Origin: Cliona cf. orientalis
Lineage: Eukaryota > Porifera > Demospongiae > Clionaida > Clionaidae
NCBI GenBank assembly: GCA_963930775.1
Contig: OZ005697.1
Coordinates: 9,632,292 to 9,696,291, forward strand
Length of the DNA stretch: 64,000 bases
Direction: 5' to 3'
In this document: piece by piece, positions 22,201 through 32,900 of the stretch
Layout: the number at the start of each line of letters is the position of its first letter
Numbering within the stretch: position 1 is the stretch's first letter
Position numbers and translations under genes: made by a program
The notes under the pieces: model-generated
What the model saw: only the letters and a program-made list of their open reading frames with translations
The model's database searches: none
Told to the model about the DNA's origin: nothing

Positions 22201-25200
22201 CTACATATGTCAACATAATGATAAATACTGTCAACCTTGATGACTTTAATAATTAACATAGCAATGTACTGTGCCCAGGGGCGTAGCCAGGATTTATTGA
22301 AAGGGGGGCTGAGTATAAAAAGGGAGTGCACGCGAAGTGTGCAAAAGAATTTTGGTCGACCACGCCCACTATTTGTCACATGATCATGGTTAATTGATAG
22401 TTACTAATGTAACTACAGTCACCGACACCCATCATTTGACCTTTCAAACTCTTGTATCTTGGAGTGGTGGCGGCCTAGCCTAAGTGCTTAGCAGCTGCAT
22501 GTCTGAATGAGCTTAAAATAGTAAGTATAGAAACTTATCTTTAGTGTTTTATATCATTTTAATTGTAAATTTTATAATTATAGTTTGTCATGGATATAGT
22601 GTAAATAACTGTGTGCTGGCAAATACTCACAATAGCTACTAGCTATAGTGTAAATAACTGTGTGCTGGCAAATACTCACAATAGCTGCTAGCTAACGTCA
22701 ACGTTGACTAGGTAGCCCTAATCGTCTTTTACACTCCATACATCTGTTTATTGTTTATTGGCCCTCATTGTCTGTCTTGTGTTGAGCCATGTTTTCTCCC
22801 TTATTTCTATATAAGGTTTTTCTTTCCTTCATTTTTTATCATCCAGATGAATTGATTATTGATGAGTGAAAGAAAGTTGCTAGTAGCTATTGTGAGTATT
22901 TGCCAGCACACAGTTATTTACACTATATTCATGCAGCTTCAGCTTGTCAGGCCAAGCTATTGTACATCCATAGACAGTGGGCCCAAACCAATAAGCCCAC
23001 TTTGGAAAGACAAAGGGGGGTTCGAGCCCGCTGAGCCCTATGCTAGTTGCGCCCCTGGTACCACACCCCCAACAGGTAATGATGACTACTGCAGCGTACA
23101 CTACATAGACGGGAGTTAGTTCACATACCACTACCAAACTACACTTCATCATACACAATACCAGAGATTAAAATTTTGATCATGAACTTAACTTGCTCTG
23201 TCCCAGATTCTCGAAGATTTTAGCAAAGAAACACAAGGAAAAACACCAGAGGAGAGTTCTAAGCTAAGTTTTAAGAGATTTTAGTGCCTGCAGATGGAAT
23301 CTGGAAACCAAGGGGGTTTCCTATAGCAGCTAAGTCATACAGTGGAACCTGTCTATAATGGTCGCTCATGGGCCAGAAATAAATGGCTGCAATAGAGAGG
23401 TGGCTGCTTTAAAGAAGTGTTTAGTATATGGAATTTTGCCAATTGGGGCTTAAACTAAGTGGCTGTAATAAAGAGGTGGCTACCTTACACAGTGACCACT
23501 ATACACAGGTTTGACTGTACTAAGATAATGCTGAATCTGACTGCCAAGGGGGGTTTCCGGGCAACGAGGAAACAACTAAGGTACGCCCCTGGATACCCTC
23601 TCTTACCCATTTTGCCAAAGCCAGATCTCTCTCTAGCGTCTTCAGTGACAGTTTCCCTTCGATGTCTTTCTTCTGTTTGTCATCTTTTGCTTCCTCCTTC
23701 TGTCTCTTGAGTTCCTCCACTTCCTGTAGAAATTAGAATCAGTGCTGCTATGACCACACCCACCCACTCTCACTCATGACTATTTCTACATATACAGTTC
23801 TTTATAATTATGAATCTGTGCCACACATATACATAGGCAGTACTGACTTCCATATAAGGAATGGAATTTGCTCAACTATTACAACTCCTACCACTTACAC
23901 AATAACTACCAACTTACAGCTTTTAGCTTGCTCCTTTCAGCCTACAAAAAATGAGACACAATTTTAATTTGATGACAACACAATCAAGCAAGTACATAGC
24001 ATCATAACAGCTACTCACACAACAAGAGTTTGCAATAGGGAGGCAATATAAATACCATGGTTTCCCGGGTAAGTGCCCATGGGTACTAAAACATAACTCA
24101 TGATTAAAATTTTGGCCCCCATGGGTGTTTACCAGGGACATCAATTGCATACATTAAATTTTATATAGAAGCTGGTACATTGATCCCTCACATGGGCGCT
24201 TACCCGGGACTCTACAGTATATCATTTTTACCCTCTTAACAATAACTAGTGACTTGCAGGGCCTGTTTGGGATGAGCCTGAGCTGAGGAAGGTTCCATGG
24301 GACTGGAGTAGATGAGACTCAAAAAGCCCAGATAGATTGTGAAGATCATGGACACAGATACAAGTAGACCATGTACCTAAACGATAGCCCCCTCCATGTA
24401 GCGTCTATTCTATGCCAACAGTTAATAGCTGCCTTAGTCTGGCAAGACAGCCGCATAGCTGCTTCTGTTGTACCATGGCAGTCTCAGCGAACAGCATGTC
24501 TATCTCTAGTTCTATTGCCTTCTTAGCCGCTCCTCGTGCTGTTGAGCTGACTGTGATTGATGAGCTCCATCCTCCTTTGTAGCCTTACTTTTCTCTGGCT
24601 TAGACTTGGTTCAGCGTTCCATGATGGCGATAACAATTTCTTGTCTTGTACTATATACAGTACTGTACTAAAAGCATGTACATCTGCAATTCGCTAATAT
24701 TAATTAAAACAGCGTGCATATGGCCCGTGGCCCAAGCATGAGAATGCGCAATGGAATACTTGCTTATGTCCATAGAGCCATGCTGAGCATAGTACATTTT
24801 GCGTGATTGACGTACCATAAATAAATACATGTATTATACAATTCGCGCACAGCTAAATACTGTTTATGTGGGGTTTGCTCAGGCTTGCCCCAATGACATA
24901 GCAAGATTCAGAACGCTTTCACACATGCACACTGTTAGGGCTTATGCATGCAGCATCATATACCATACCCCAGATGATAACCCCCAGCCCACTCCATGTC
25001 AACTACAGACCAGGCTAAGTGGGTAGGGCAACTGACTGGAGAGACAAGACACTCAGTTACCTCACATCTACTCATGCTCATAAGACTAACTAGACTGACT
25101 TACCCAAAAGCGCTGCTCCTCTTCCTGCAAAAGAGAGAAACAATGACAAAGATACAACTTGTTGTCTAAGCATGAGTCATGGGAGGCAGGGACACTCACT

Positions 25201-25620
25201 ACCACAAGGACACCCTCCACCCAACACATCAAAATCTCCCCTTCAAACTAACTCAGTCTTGTCAATTGTGATGAGCACATCATCAAAAGAGACATTGACA
25301 AGAAAATCCTCAACGAAACAGGCTCCAGGATAACACTACATGTACTTTGTACCCACAGTATACCATGACAGTATCTTACATTAAACTTGATCCACTCTGG
25401 ATCTCTCTTCTTCGCTTCCTGCAAGAGAAACAAGAAACACAGCACTCATCAATGTCAGTTACTTTTTTAATTTTGTTTGATGATCTGGTGTCACACTATT
25501 AACATAGCCTACAACACATTCAAAGCTAAAAATAATTATGGCTAAACTCTGGTATACAATAATATTATGTATCATTGTATTGATATGACGAACCTCCAGT
25601 CTCCTTTCAAAATCAGCCAT
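16275..25620 (-). CDS. Coiled coil - Roc-like GTPase - COR-like - Death domain protein, paralogue A (1086 aa)
   Basis: Eleven coding exons: 25594-25620, 25380-25418, 25104-25124, 23918-23941, 23607-23723, 21539-21580, 21029-21206, 17011-19347, 16870-16938, 16705-16788, 16275-16597; total 3261 nt, in frame. Same architecture as paralogue B: micro-exon coiled coil starting MADFERRLE, GTPase exon with GQPGVGKT, DCGGQ and THLD, COR-like region (WWYVLELLLQELAKEL), Pro/Ser linkers and a Death domain (APSWRDLGGIMN to LLEEIQSALSASAN). Relative to B the GTPase exon is 7 codons shorter in the P-loop/DCGGQ insert and exon 10 is 2 codons shorter. Exon 1 starts 216 bp after the stop of intact IFRD on the same strand. 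Coil exons differ strongly from B while the GTPase exon is nearly the same. Confidence 0.86.
19552..19624. repeat. Perfect 29-bp inverted repeat (block 3 copy)
   Basis: The same hairpin as at 7895-7967. Here the second foldback beside it is cut short: sequence homologous to about 8053-8325 is missing after 19711. Confidence 0.85.
20060..20316. mobile_element. Unclassified insertion in block 3 only (257 bp)
   Basis: CACTAA occurs on both sides (20054-20059 and 20317-20322), while block 2 has it once (near 8676). The insert begins TTTCCCTTTCCC and ends CTACTGAATTTT. I see no terminal inverted repeats, poly-A tail or pol III boxes. Confidence 0.75.
20632..20842. mobile_element. MITE-like element with TACCGTATAGCGGGAAA ends (block 3)
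   Basis: Block-3 counterpart of 8993-9202 with only a few substitutions and a one-base insertion. Confidence 0.85.
21632..22205. mobile_element. CAGTGGAACTTC-type DNA element in block 3 only (574 bp)
   Basis: Flanked by TA; the empty site in block 2 is near 9990. The ends CAGTGGAACTTCTCATAACG and CGTTATTCGGAAGTTCTACA are imperfect inverted copies. Related in ends, but not inside, to 7315-7811. No transposase frame. Confidence 0.85.
22276..23057. mobile_element. hAT-like element with CAGGGGCG ends, carrying a nested insert (block 3)
   Basis: Block-3 counterpart of 10060-10500, longer because the element at 22593-22929 is inserted in it. Confidence 0.65.
22593..22929. mobile_element. Foldback element nested in the hAT-like element, block 3 only
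   Basis: Terminal inverted repeats of about 50 bp (ATATAGTGTAAATAACTGTG... and its complement) are nearly perfect; the left one is followed by a tandem second copy. CATG flanks both ends, whereas the uninterrupted block-2 site has a single CATG (near 10373). No coding capacity. Confidence 0.88.
23340..23517. mobile_element. CAGTGGAACCTG-type MITE in block 3 (178 bp)
   Basis: The ends CAGTGGAACCTGTCTATAAT and CTATACACAGGTTTGACTG are imperfect inverted copies, flanked by TA. The inside repeats GTGGCTGTAATAAAGAGGTGG-type sequence. Third member of the CAGTGG-ended group here. Confidence 0.8.
24057..24220. mobile_element. MITE-like element with CCCGGGTAAG ends (block 3)
   Basis: GGTTTCCCGGGTAAGTGCCC at the left pairs with GGGCGCTTACCCGGGAC at the right. 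A shorter, decayed counterpart lies at about 11911-12010 in block 2. Confidence 0.6.
24460..24640 (-). pseudogene. Decayed coding-like fragment in GTPase intron 3
   Basis: On the minus strand a stretch reads RGAAKKAIELEIDMLLAET, charged and helical, but stops and frame changes surround it and no splice sites fit. The block-2 counterpart is at about 12240-12420. It could be a relic of a retroelement Gag or of a lost coiled-coil exon. Function unknown, low certainty. Confidence 0.3.
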
Positions 25621-25835
25621 CCTATAGCTGTAAATTAAACTCTGCAACTCAAGACACACCCCTTTTCCATTAAACCGAAAAGTAAAAAAAATCGTGATCA
25701 TAATACATACACACACTTTTTACGACCTTTACCAATCACTTTTTAGGAAATTCCAACATAACAATGATAAATAGCAGTATGCAGAGGCTGGCTGTGACTC
25801 ACTCCTACAAAACAATTAAGCAACTAATGATACTA

Positions 25836-28800
25836 TCATAAAACAGTTCTCTTGTCTCTCTGCTTTGCCCTAGACTGAGTTCTGTGCTTAGCAACAGCTG
25901 CATTGTAGTACTTCTGCAGAGAGAGGGAGAGAAAGGGGAGGGAATACAGAAATACTGAATACCTTAGGGCTACGATTATTTGCGGGTAAAAATTTTAGCA
26001 GATTTCGGAAATAGCACATTTAGCTGGTACTCATTTTAGCGATTTTTGTTTCAAAATTAACATTCTATTTATTCGAAAATGTTGAAAGTTTAAGGTACCA
26101 TTTAATTGCGTGGGCGTGAGCGTCAGGAATGGCTAATTCAATTAGCGAATCGTGAAGGGGCGTGGCCGAAGAGGCCATACGAGTGCTTTTGGTCGAAGGT
26201 GGGCGTGTCCAGAATCGGCCAGGGATGATTATGCGCGTGTAATTAGCGACCGGAAGTGGCCCCTGAAGAAAAGGCCGGTAATTGCCCACATCAAAGCAAG
26301 ATCAAAGCATTCTTGCTTAACTATTAATATCCGCAGATATAATATTTAGCGAAAATTAGGCAAATCGCTAATTTCACTAAATTTAGTACCCGCAAACAAA
26401 AGTGTCCTTAAGGTACATGGCCATAATTATGGTTACTATGTCTTCATAAATTTGACCAGTCTGATATATACCTACCCTCTCTAGCCTTGAAGCCTTTGAC
26501 TCTACAGTTGTGAGTGGAGCTGGTCCCATTTGGAAGATCTCCCTCAGCAGCTCATTCCCCTGGATGTGCGACGTCATCCCAGACCCAAGAACCTCTCGGA
26601 ACATGTTGTACTGAATCAGCCGAGACCAGCTGTCCAATGAGATGCTCTCTAGACCAACCTTCACTGTTCGCTCGGGAGCACCTTCATCCTACAATGTCAC
26701 AGATGCGATTTTAACACAAAAATAATAATGACATCATGAAAATCTAATGGTTCGAGAATTATAAGTATAGGGAAACCATAAGAGTTTGAAGGCAAATAAG
26801 TATGTTAATTGTGTGAACAGTTATTACTGTATAGCCAGAAAATTTGGCGGTTTGGCATAGATATCATGAAAATTCAATAGTTCAAGAACTGTAATTATAG
26901 GGGAAACCATCCCAGTTTGAAAGCAGATGAGTTAATTGTGTGGGGGTGGGGAAGCTCAACAATTTTGGGACACCTTCATCCCAACGTCACAGATGCGATT
27001 TCAACATAAAAATAATATAGACATCATGAATATTCAATAGTTCAAGAACTTTAATTATAGGGGAACCATCCCAGTTTGAAGGCAGATGAGTTAATTGTGT
27101 GGGGGTGGGGTGGGAAGCTGAACAGTTATTACTAACTTTGGACATTGGCAGCATGTATACAATAATATGCTCAAAAAAGGCACTTTCATCTAAACATAAT
27201 TTTATGGTAATTACTGACATGCATGTGATGTAATAGTACATGTGATATGCATCTGACATGTAGCTAGCCAGCCAGCGTACATTGAGTGTTTGTAGTACAT
27301 CCCTGAAGTGTGCCCTGAGCTGGTTCCTCTCCTTCCTGGCCGTGTAGCGGTTACTCTCCGTCGCCAGCTGCTCGATCAGCGAGTACGTCTCACAGCTCTC
27401 GGCACTCTCCAATAGGTCAGAGTCCACCTCCCTCCCCAGCTCAAAGAGGATGGCCACGGCTTGACCGATGGCTAGCCTGGCCGTTGAGCTGGCCCCGCCC
27501 CCCTCCAGCTTGTCCAATAGGGTGTTGAACACGGGGAGGAGGCTGCATAGGAAAATGAAAAATGTTGTGTACTAGCATGCTCATTCACTGGGATAAAGCT
27601 TTTTTTAATTCTATAGAGCATTGTAGTAGCTATAATACGTCCATACCATTTAAAATAGTGTCATACTACTGTACATGATAATTCGGACAATGAGTTACTG
27701 TAACTTTCATCAATAAAAAGCTTCCATTTTAACATGAAAATTAATAGTTTACCTGTAGGTAGGCAGTGTGAGTTACCTGTGAAAGAGCCCCGGTATGACA
27801 TGGTTGGGGGCCACAGAGAGTAGGAGGCTACAGCTCTGGGCACATGACGCCATCATCACTTCGTCTCTCTTGCTCTTCTTGAAGAGGTCTTCACAGAATC
27901 TCAGCGTCTGCTCCACCTCGTGGAGGTCGGCCGCACCGATGAACCCTATGACCCCCAGCAGGATCACACACTACATCCACCACAGAGAGGGAGAAAAAAC
28001 AAAGAGTGCTCATTAGAGCAGGTACCCAGAATTATAAATAGGATCACAAAATCTAAGTTTTTATTGGGGGGGGGGGGGTCTTCCAATGCATAGCAGCAGA
28101 ACTGAATGGATTACTTATGTTTACATGTATTAATAACATTACAAAATTTCAGGAACTGAAACCAGAGATTTCACAGACTACTGCAATTCTCAGACATCTA
28201 GGGTGCTTAATATTTAACGATGATTTTTTTTCTTGGCTAGGTTTCACAAACTTAACGTCCATATCGTACTCCTCCTCCTACCTTTGCCCTCTCCTGCACT
28301 GCCACGGTGTGGTCAGTGGCCAGCTGAGAAACTGTTGGTTTGAGAGCAGCTGACACATCAGGATGGTCTGTTCCAAACTGCACCACTAGCAGGGTGGACA
28401 GCTGAATCAACTCACACCTCTCATGACCTTGGACTGAGGGAGGAGGAGAGAGAGAGAGAGAGAAAGGAGAGAAGATGACAAATTATGTGATCTTATTTCT
28501 GATTCACCCACTCACCTCGTCTCAAGTTCCTAGTGATGATATCCACCAATGTCTCCTTCCTGGAATTCAACACATGTGGAGCAAATTAATCTATGACTGT
28601 GTTTATGCTACCAATTAGCATAGATCCCATGGGTTCAAAGTACATGTGACAGGATGTCACATGCAGTCATACACCCATGCCCCCCAGGCGCTAGGCCAGT
28701 GCAGTGAACATTCCAGACATAAATTTTGACCTCACAACTCTGAAGAACAACTATGGTATGTTGTTTCTTTGTTCAACACAGCTAGAGCATGACTCTACCA

Positions 28801-29614
28801 GTTGTAGCTGGTGAGAGAGACTGACCTTCCCAGTAAGTGGTGGGCCACCATCTTGAAGCTAAGGATCTTGTTCATCGAGACAAGAGCATCAAGACGAACA
28901 CGGGAACTGTAAAGAGAGAAAATCAGGAAATCATAGTTGATATCTAAATTTCCCAATATTAATAGTTTCAAGATGTCACATTCTTGCATGTCTACATCAC
29001 AGTGGAAACCCCGAATATCTTTTAGCTAGATTACATGAAAGTTCATATTTGAGAACATGTACAAGTTATTATACATCTCCAAAGTAACTGGAACCTCATG
29101 CAAGGCTTCATTGGACCAAACGTGGAAGGTCATAGGCCAAATCGGGACAGTTGGAAGTGATACATGTGTTTCTGTGTGTGTGTGTGTGTGTTATTTGCTT
29201 ACTTTTTGTTGCTGAGCTGGTCAATGTATTCCCCTAGCTGAAACTCGATATCAATGTCCACTACCTCCTCCTCGACTCCGCCCATAACCACACCCATTCC
29301 ATCCTCACTCATCACACTCCCAGCACCATCCTGAGAGCTACACACACTTTCACTATCCTCATCCGGGGACGCAGAGTCTGAAATTTGTGTGTGTGTGTTT
29401 GAGGGAGGAAGGGGGAGAGAAAGAAAGAAAGAAAGAGAGGGAGGAAGAGAGAGAAAGAGAGAGAGAGAGACGGAGGGAGAAAGAGAGAGAGGTAAGAGAG
29501 TGCTACCTATCTAGCACCTCATTATCTCGTGTCACACGCTATAATTTTAAATTTTGCTGACTCACCTCCTGCGGTTGCGCCGCGGTCTCTTCTCTTCTTT
29601 CTTCCCTTCGGCAT
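25836..29614 (-). CDS. IFRD1: Interferon-related developmental regulator (IFRD1/TIS7 family), complete
   Basis: Nine exons: 29566-29614, 29203-29377, 28826-28906, 28516-28559, 28282-28433, 27777-27970, 27281-27542, 26476-26688, 25836-25913; 1248 nt, 415 aa, in frame. It starts MPKGRKKRR like vertebrate IFRD proteins, then an acidic stretch and ARM/HEAT-like helices. Family signatures are LPVFNTLLDKLEG, GQAVAILFELGREVDSDLL, RNQLRAHFRDVLQ, the C-terminal VGLESISLDSW...VLGSGMTSHIQGNELLRE, and the basic tail KYYNAAVAKHRTQSRAKQRDK. Family members are nuclear and cytoplasmic co-regulators of transcription (HDAC/SIN3 contacts) and of ribosome-associated responses in vertebrates and yeast; the role here is inferred. 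A MITE-like element (25960-26415) sits in the last intron. This is the parent of the two truncated copies and shares a divergent promoter with GCAT. Confidence 0.93.
25960..26415. mobile_element. MITE-like element in the last IFRD intron, block 3 only
   Basis: The ends TACCTTAGGGCTACGATTAT and the complement of its right end (TACCTTAAGGACACTTTTGT) share the tip and a TTTGCGGGTA motif. Blocks 1 and 2 lack it at the corresponding places. About 456 bp, no coding capacity. Confidence 0.7.
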
Positions 29615-29905
29615 CTTCTTTCTTTCTCTTTTGATAAAATGGCTACTACTAGCTTGTTTCTTTCATGGATAATATCAAACGGTGAAATAAAAGATAGCTA
29701 AACTGTGAAGTCATTGCACAAGAAACGCGCCACGCGCAATGCATGATCCAAACGGAGGTTGCGCAATGTTTCATTTCCGGATGTGGTTAGCATTGTTGAC
29801 AACAATGACAAGACACTTCCTCTAATTTAAACCGCGTGACTTTCATGTGATCAAGTCTACCTGTGACGACCATTACCTACTTGATCGGGTGGCAGGCCAG
29901 GAGAA
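29615..29905. promoter_or_regulatory. Divergent promoter between IFRD and GCAT
   Basis: The 291 bp between the two start codons must hold both promoters and 5' UTRs. I see an ETS/GABP-like site ATTTCCGGATG (29773-29783) and CpG-containing GCGCCACGCGCAAT-type sequence around 29726-29740, and no TATA box at a plausible place. This suits broadly expressed genes. Site assignments are by eye. Confidence 0.55.
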
Positions 29906-32900
29906 ATGTCTCTCACTCTATCACACATTCCTCGCGTCTGGCAGATATGTCGGCTGGGCATGCGCAATAGCTCATCGCAGGCTGCTTTGAGATCGATTCT
30001 GAGCAAGGAGCTGTCGGAGATCCGTGCCGCTGGTACCTACAAGGTGGAGCGGGTGATAACCACGCCCCAAGCAGCAGCCATACAAGTGCAGGAGCGGGAG
30101 GGCAAGCTGCTCAACTTCTGTGCCAACAACTACCTAGGCCTCTCTGTAAGAAATAATGCATGTTGATTTTATCTCTCTGTGTTTCGATCATACCTATACA
30201 GCGTATCCAAATTCCTATGATGTCACTATGAGGTCATTGGATCCTATGCCGCTGGCCACTTATAGTGTCTCATTGATGTGCATTCATATACACCAGATCT
30301 TCATTTTCACGTGCATTAATATGCATGCACATGCACATGCACACATGATGCATTGCATAATGTTGCATACAGTCTCACCCTGAAGTGGTGGAGGCAGCCA
30401 AGACTGCTCTGGACAGATATGGCAACGGTCTCAGCTCAGTCAGGTTCATCTGTGGAACACAGGTAAAGAAAATAGTAATATTAAACTGATAGAGACTGCA
30501 TTGCTTGTACTATTGTTTGAAATTTGGAGGTGGGTGAGATCGTACTAAAATTCAGCCCTTCTAATTGTTTGGAATACCGAAAAGAAATAGTCTCTAAATT
30601 TTTGGCAAAGGTCGTCACGTGTATATGCTATAAACAGAAATAGAATGCACACCCAGATGGAATGTTGAATGTTAACCTCTAAAAATTTGGCAAAGCTCAA
30701 GCAATATTATTATTAAAGAAATACGGTAATTAGCAAAAGTATAATCTTGGCATTGCTAACTGAATAAAGGCCAATATTGGGTTTTGTAATCCTCAGGATA
30801 TCCACAAGGAGCTGGAGGCTAAGATAGCAAAGTTTCACAGCAGGGACGACACTATCCTCTATGCCAGCTGTTTTGATGCCAACGCTGGCCTCTTTGAGGT
30901 CCTAGCGGGACAGCAAGACGCCATCTTTAGCGACCAGCTAAACCACGCCAGCATCATCGACGGAATAAGACTGGCAAAGACACAGAAGTTCAGGTACAAG
31001 CATAAAGGTGAGACTGTATACCATGTATCATGATGATACTCACAATGTATTACACATTCGTTAAGCAGTGTCTAGTATTCTTGTCACAGTATTCTTGGAG
31101 CACTATCTAGTATTCTTAGAGCAGAGTCCTATATCCAGTATTCTGACTAGTATTCTTGGAGCTTCTTAGTAGAATCTGAATCATTCATTTACATACTTGC
31201 ATTAATATTATTATCCTTACATTGCCAGGGGCTTCCTCATTAACCTACAGTGTCAAGCATGCAATTATCGTCATAATCACTAAGACGTGACTGCAGCCAA
31301 CTGTATGCATTTTCTGAAGATTCTGAAGTAGAACAATAAAATAATACCTAGCTCCTAACATAGCTGGTTTGTTGGAGGTAGTTGGAGTCTAAATATCCTT
31401 TTTGGTTGGTCAGCTACTGAGAAGCCCCGGCCAACCTACTCTGATATTGTGACTGTGGGGAGCCTTGATATGTGTGAATGTGTGCGTTGGGGTGGGGGTG
31501 TGGGGGGATGCGTTGCCAAGCAACCATATACATGTATTACAGCTGCTGCCGTCAACAACATCTGGTGAATAGTAATTGCTGTACATGGAAATGTGTGTAA
31601 AGGTAATCTCCTTAGGGCTATGGTGCTGTACTAACTGTCCCTTACTCTTGGCTTAGTTAAGCGCTACGTGTAAATTGGACTTTAGCCAGCACCTGCTTTT
31701 ATGTGAGGCTAAGGCTGTAACTATTTCAGTTGCTAGTTCTCCACAGAGAGAAAGGTATACACTGGGCCAGGGCAGGGATGATTCCCCACTGGGTTTAATA
31801 AGGACTGGATAAACATTCTCTCTAGTGGGTGCGTTTTATGCTATGATCTGATGCTGTATCTGTGCTTGTGAGAAAGTGTGACTACGGTATTATTGTGCTA
31901 AGTCAAAACAGTATTCTATTATGTTAGATTGGTATGTGTGTGCTTAATTTTCACCCCAGTGACAAACGGACGAGAGAGAGAGAGAGAGAGAGAGAGAGTG
32001 AGAAAGAGAGAGAGAGAGAAGGGGGGAGGTGTTACCCTTGAAATTAAGGAACACTTCTTTCTAGCTCCTTCAGCTTAGCTGTATAACATCACACCTTTTG
32101 GTAGAGTAGGCCTCAGATGATAAAAATAACTTTGTTTATTTCAAATATCAGACACAGGTGAGCTTGAGTCCCATCTGAAGGAGGCGAGCGACGCTCGTAT
32201 CAAGGTCATTGTGTCAGACGGGGTCTTCAGCATGGATGGGAGTATTGCACCACTGAGGTAGGTTGTTAACGTAACAAAATGAAATTCAATCGCCAATGTA
32301 GACATCCTTCATAATCACACTATCAGTTTCTGTATGTAGAAATTGATAGCATTTTGCGCAATAGTATTAATGTTTATTGAATAGTATTAAATAGTATAAT
32401 TAATGTAATATTATTAATTTGCAGGGAGATGTGCTCTCTTGCTGAGAAGTATAATGCTTTGGTGTTTCTGGACGAGTGTCATGCCACTGGCTTCTTGGGA
32501 TCCACAGGAAGGTAGCTAATACTATCGTATAAACGACAGAGATGGATTTCTCTCTGTTAATCATTCTAGACACCTTAGAGATAATAACTTTGCAGTACCC
32601 TTTTTTCTCTTCATATATTAGCTTGGGCTATAGTTAACAAAAAGAGGTGTCCTCATTTCAGGACTGACCTTCTGGAAGATTCCACCTCATAATCGCCCCA
32701 TACCGTCACTAATATAATTTGGTATTAGATGACATCATAATGATGCAATACCAATCAAAGACGCAACATCCACCGTGATCACGCTTAATTTAGCTTAACA
32801 AAATTTATACGCCTCAAATTGAATGTTTTTGCAAGCGTTGGTGTTTCATTAGCTGGTAGTCTGTCATACACGTATTAGCTTCCCTGTTGAAACTCGTTCT

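Larger units (their letters stand above)
15976..28824. repeat. Tandem block 3, source-like (12.8 kb)
   Basis: The copy whose right end is continuous with an intact IFRD 5' half (28826-29614), so it is the probable parent of the other two blocks. Copies in blocks 1 and 2 leave this sequence at about 28824, inside IFRD intron 3. Repeated unequal exchange between an IFRD intron-3 site and a site about 150-300 bp downstream of the GTPase gene would give this layout. Confidence 0.85.
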
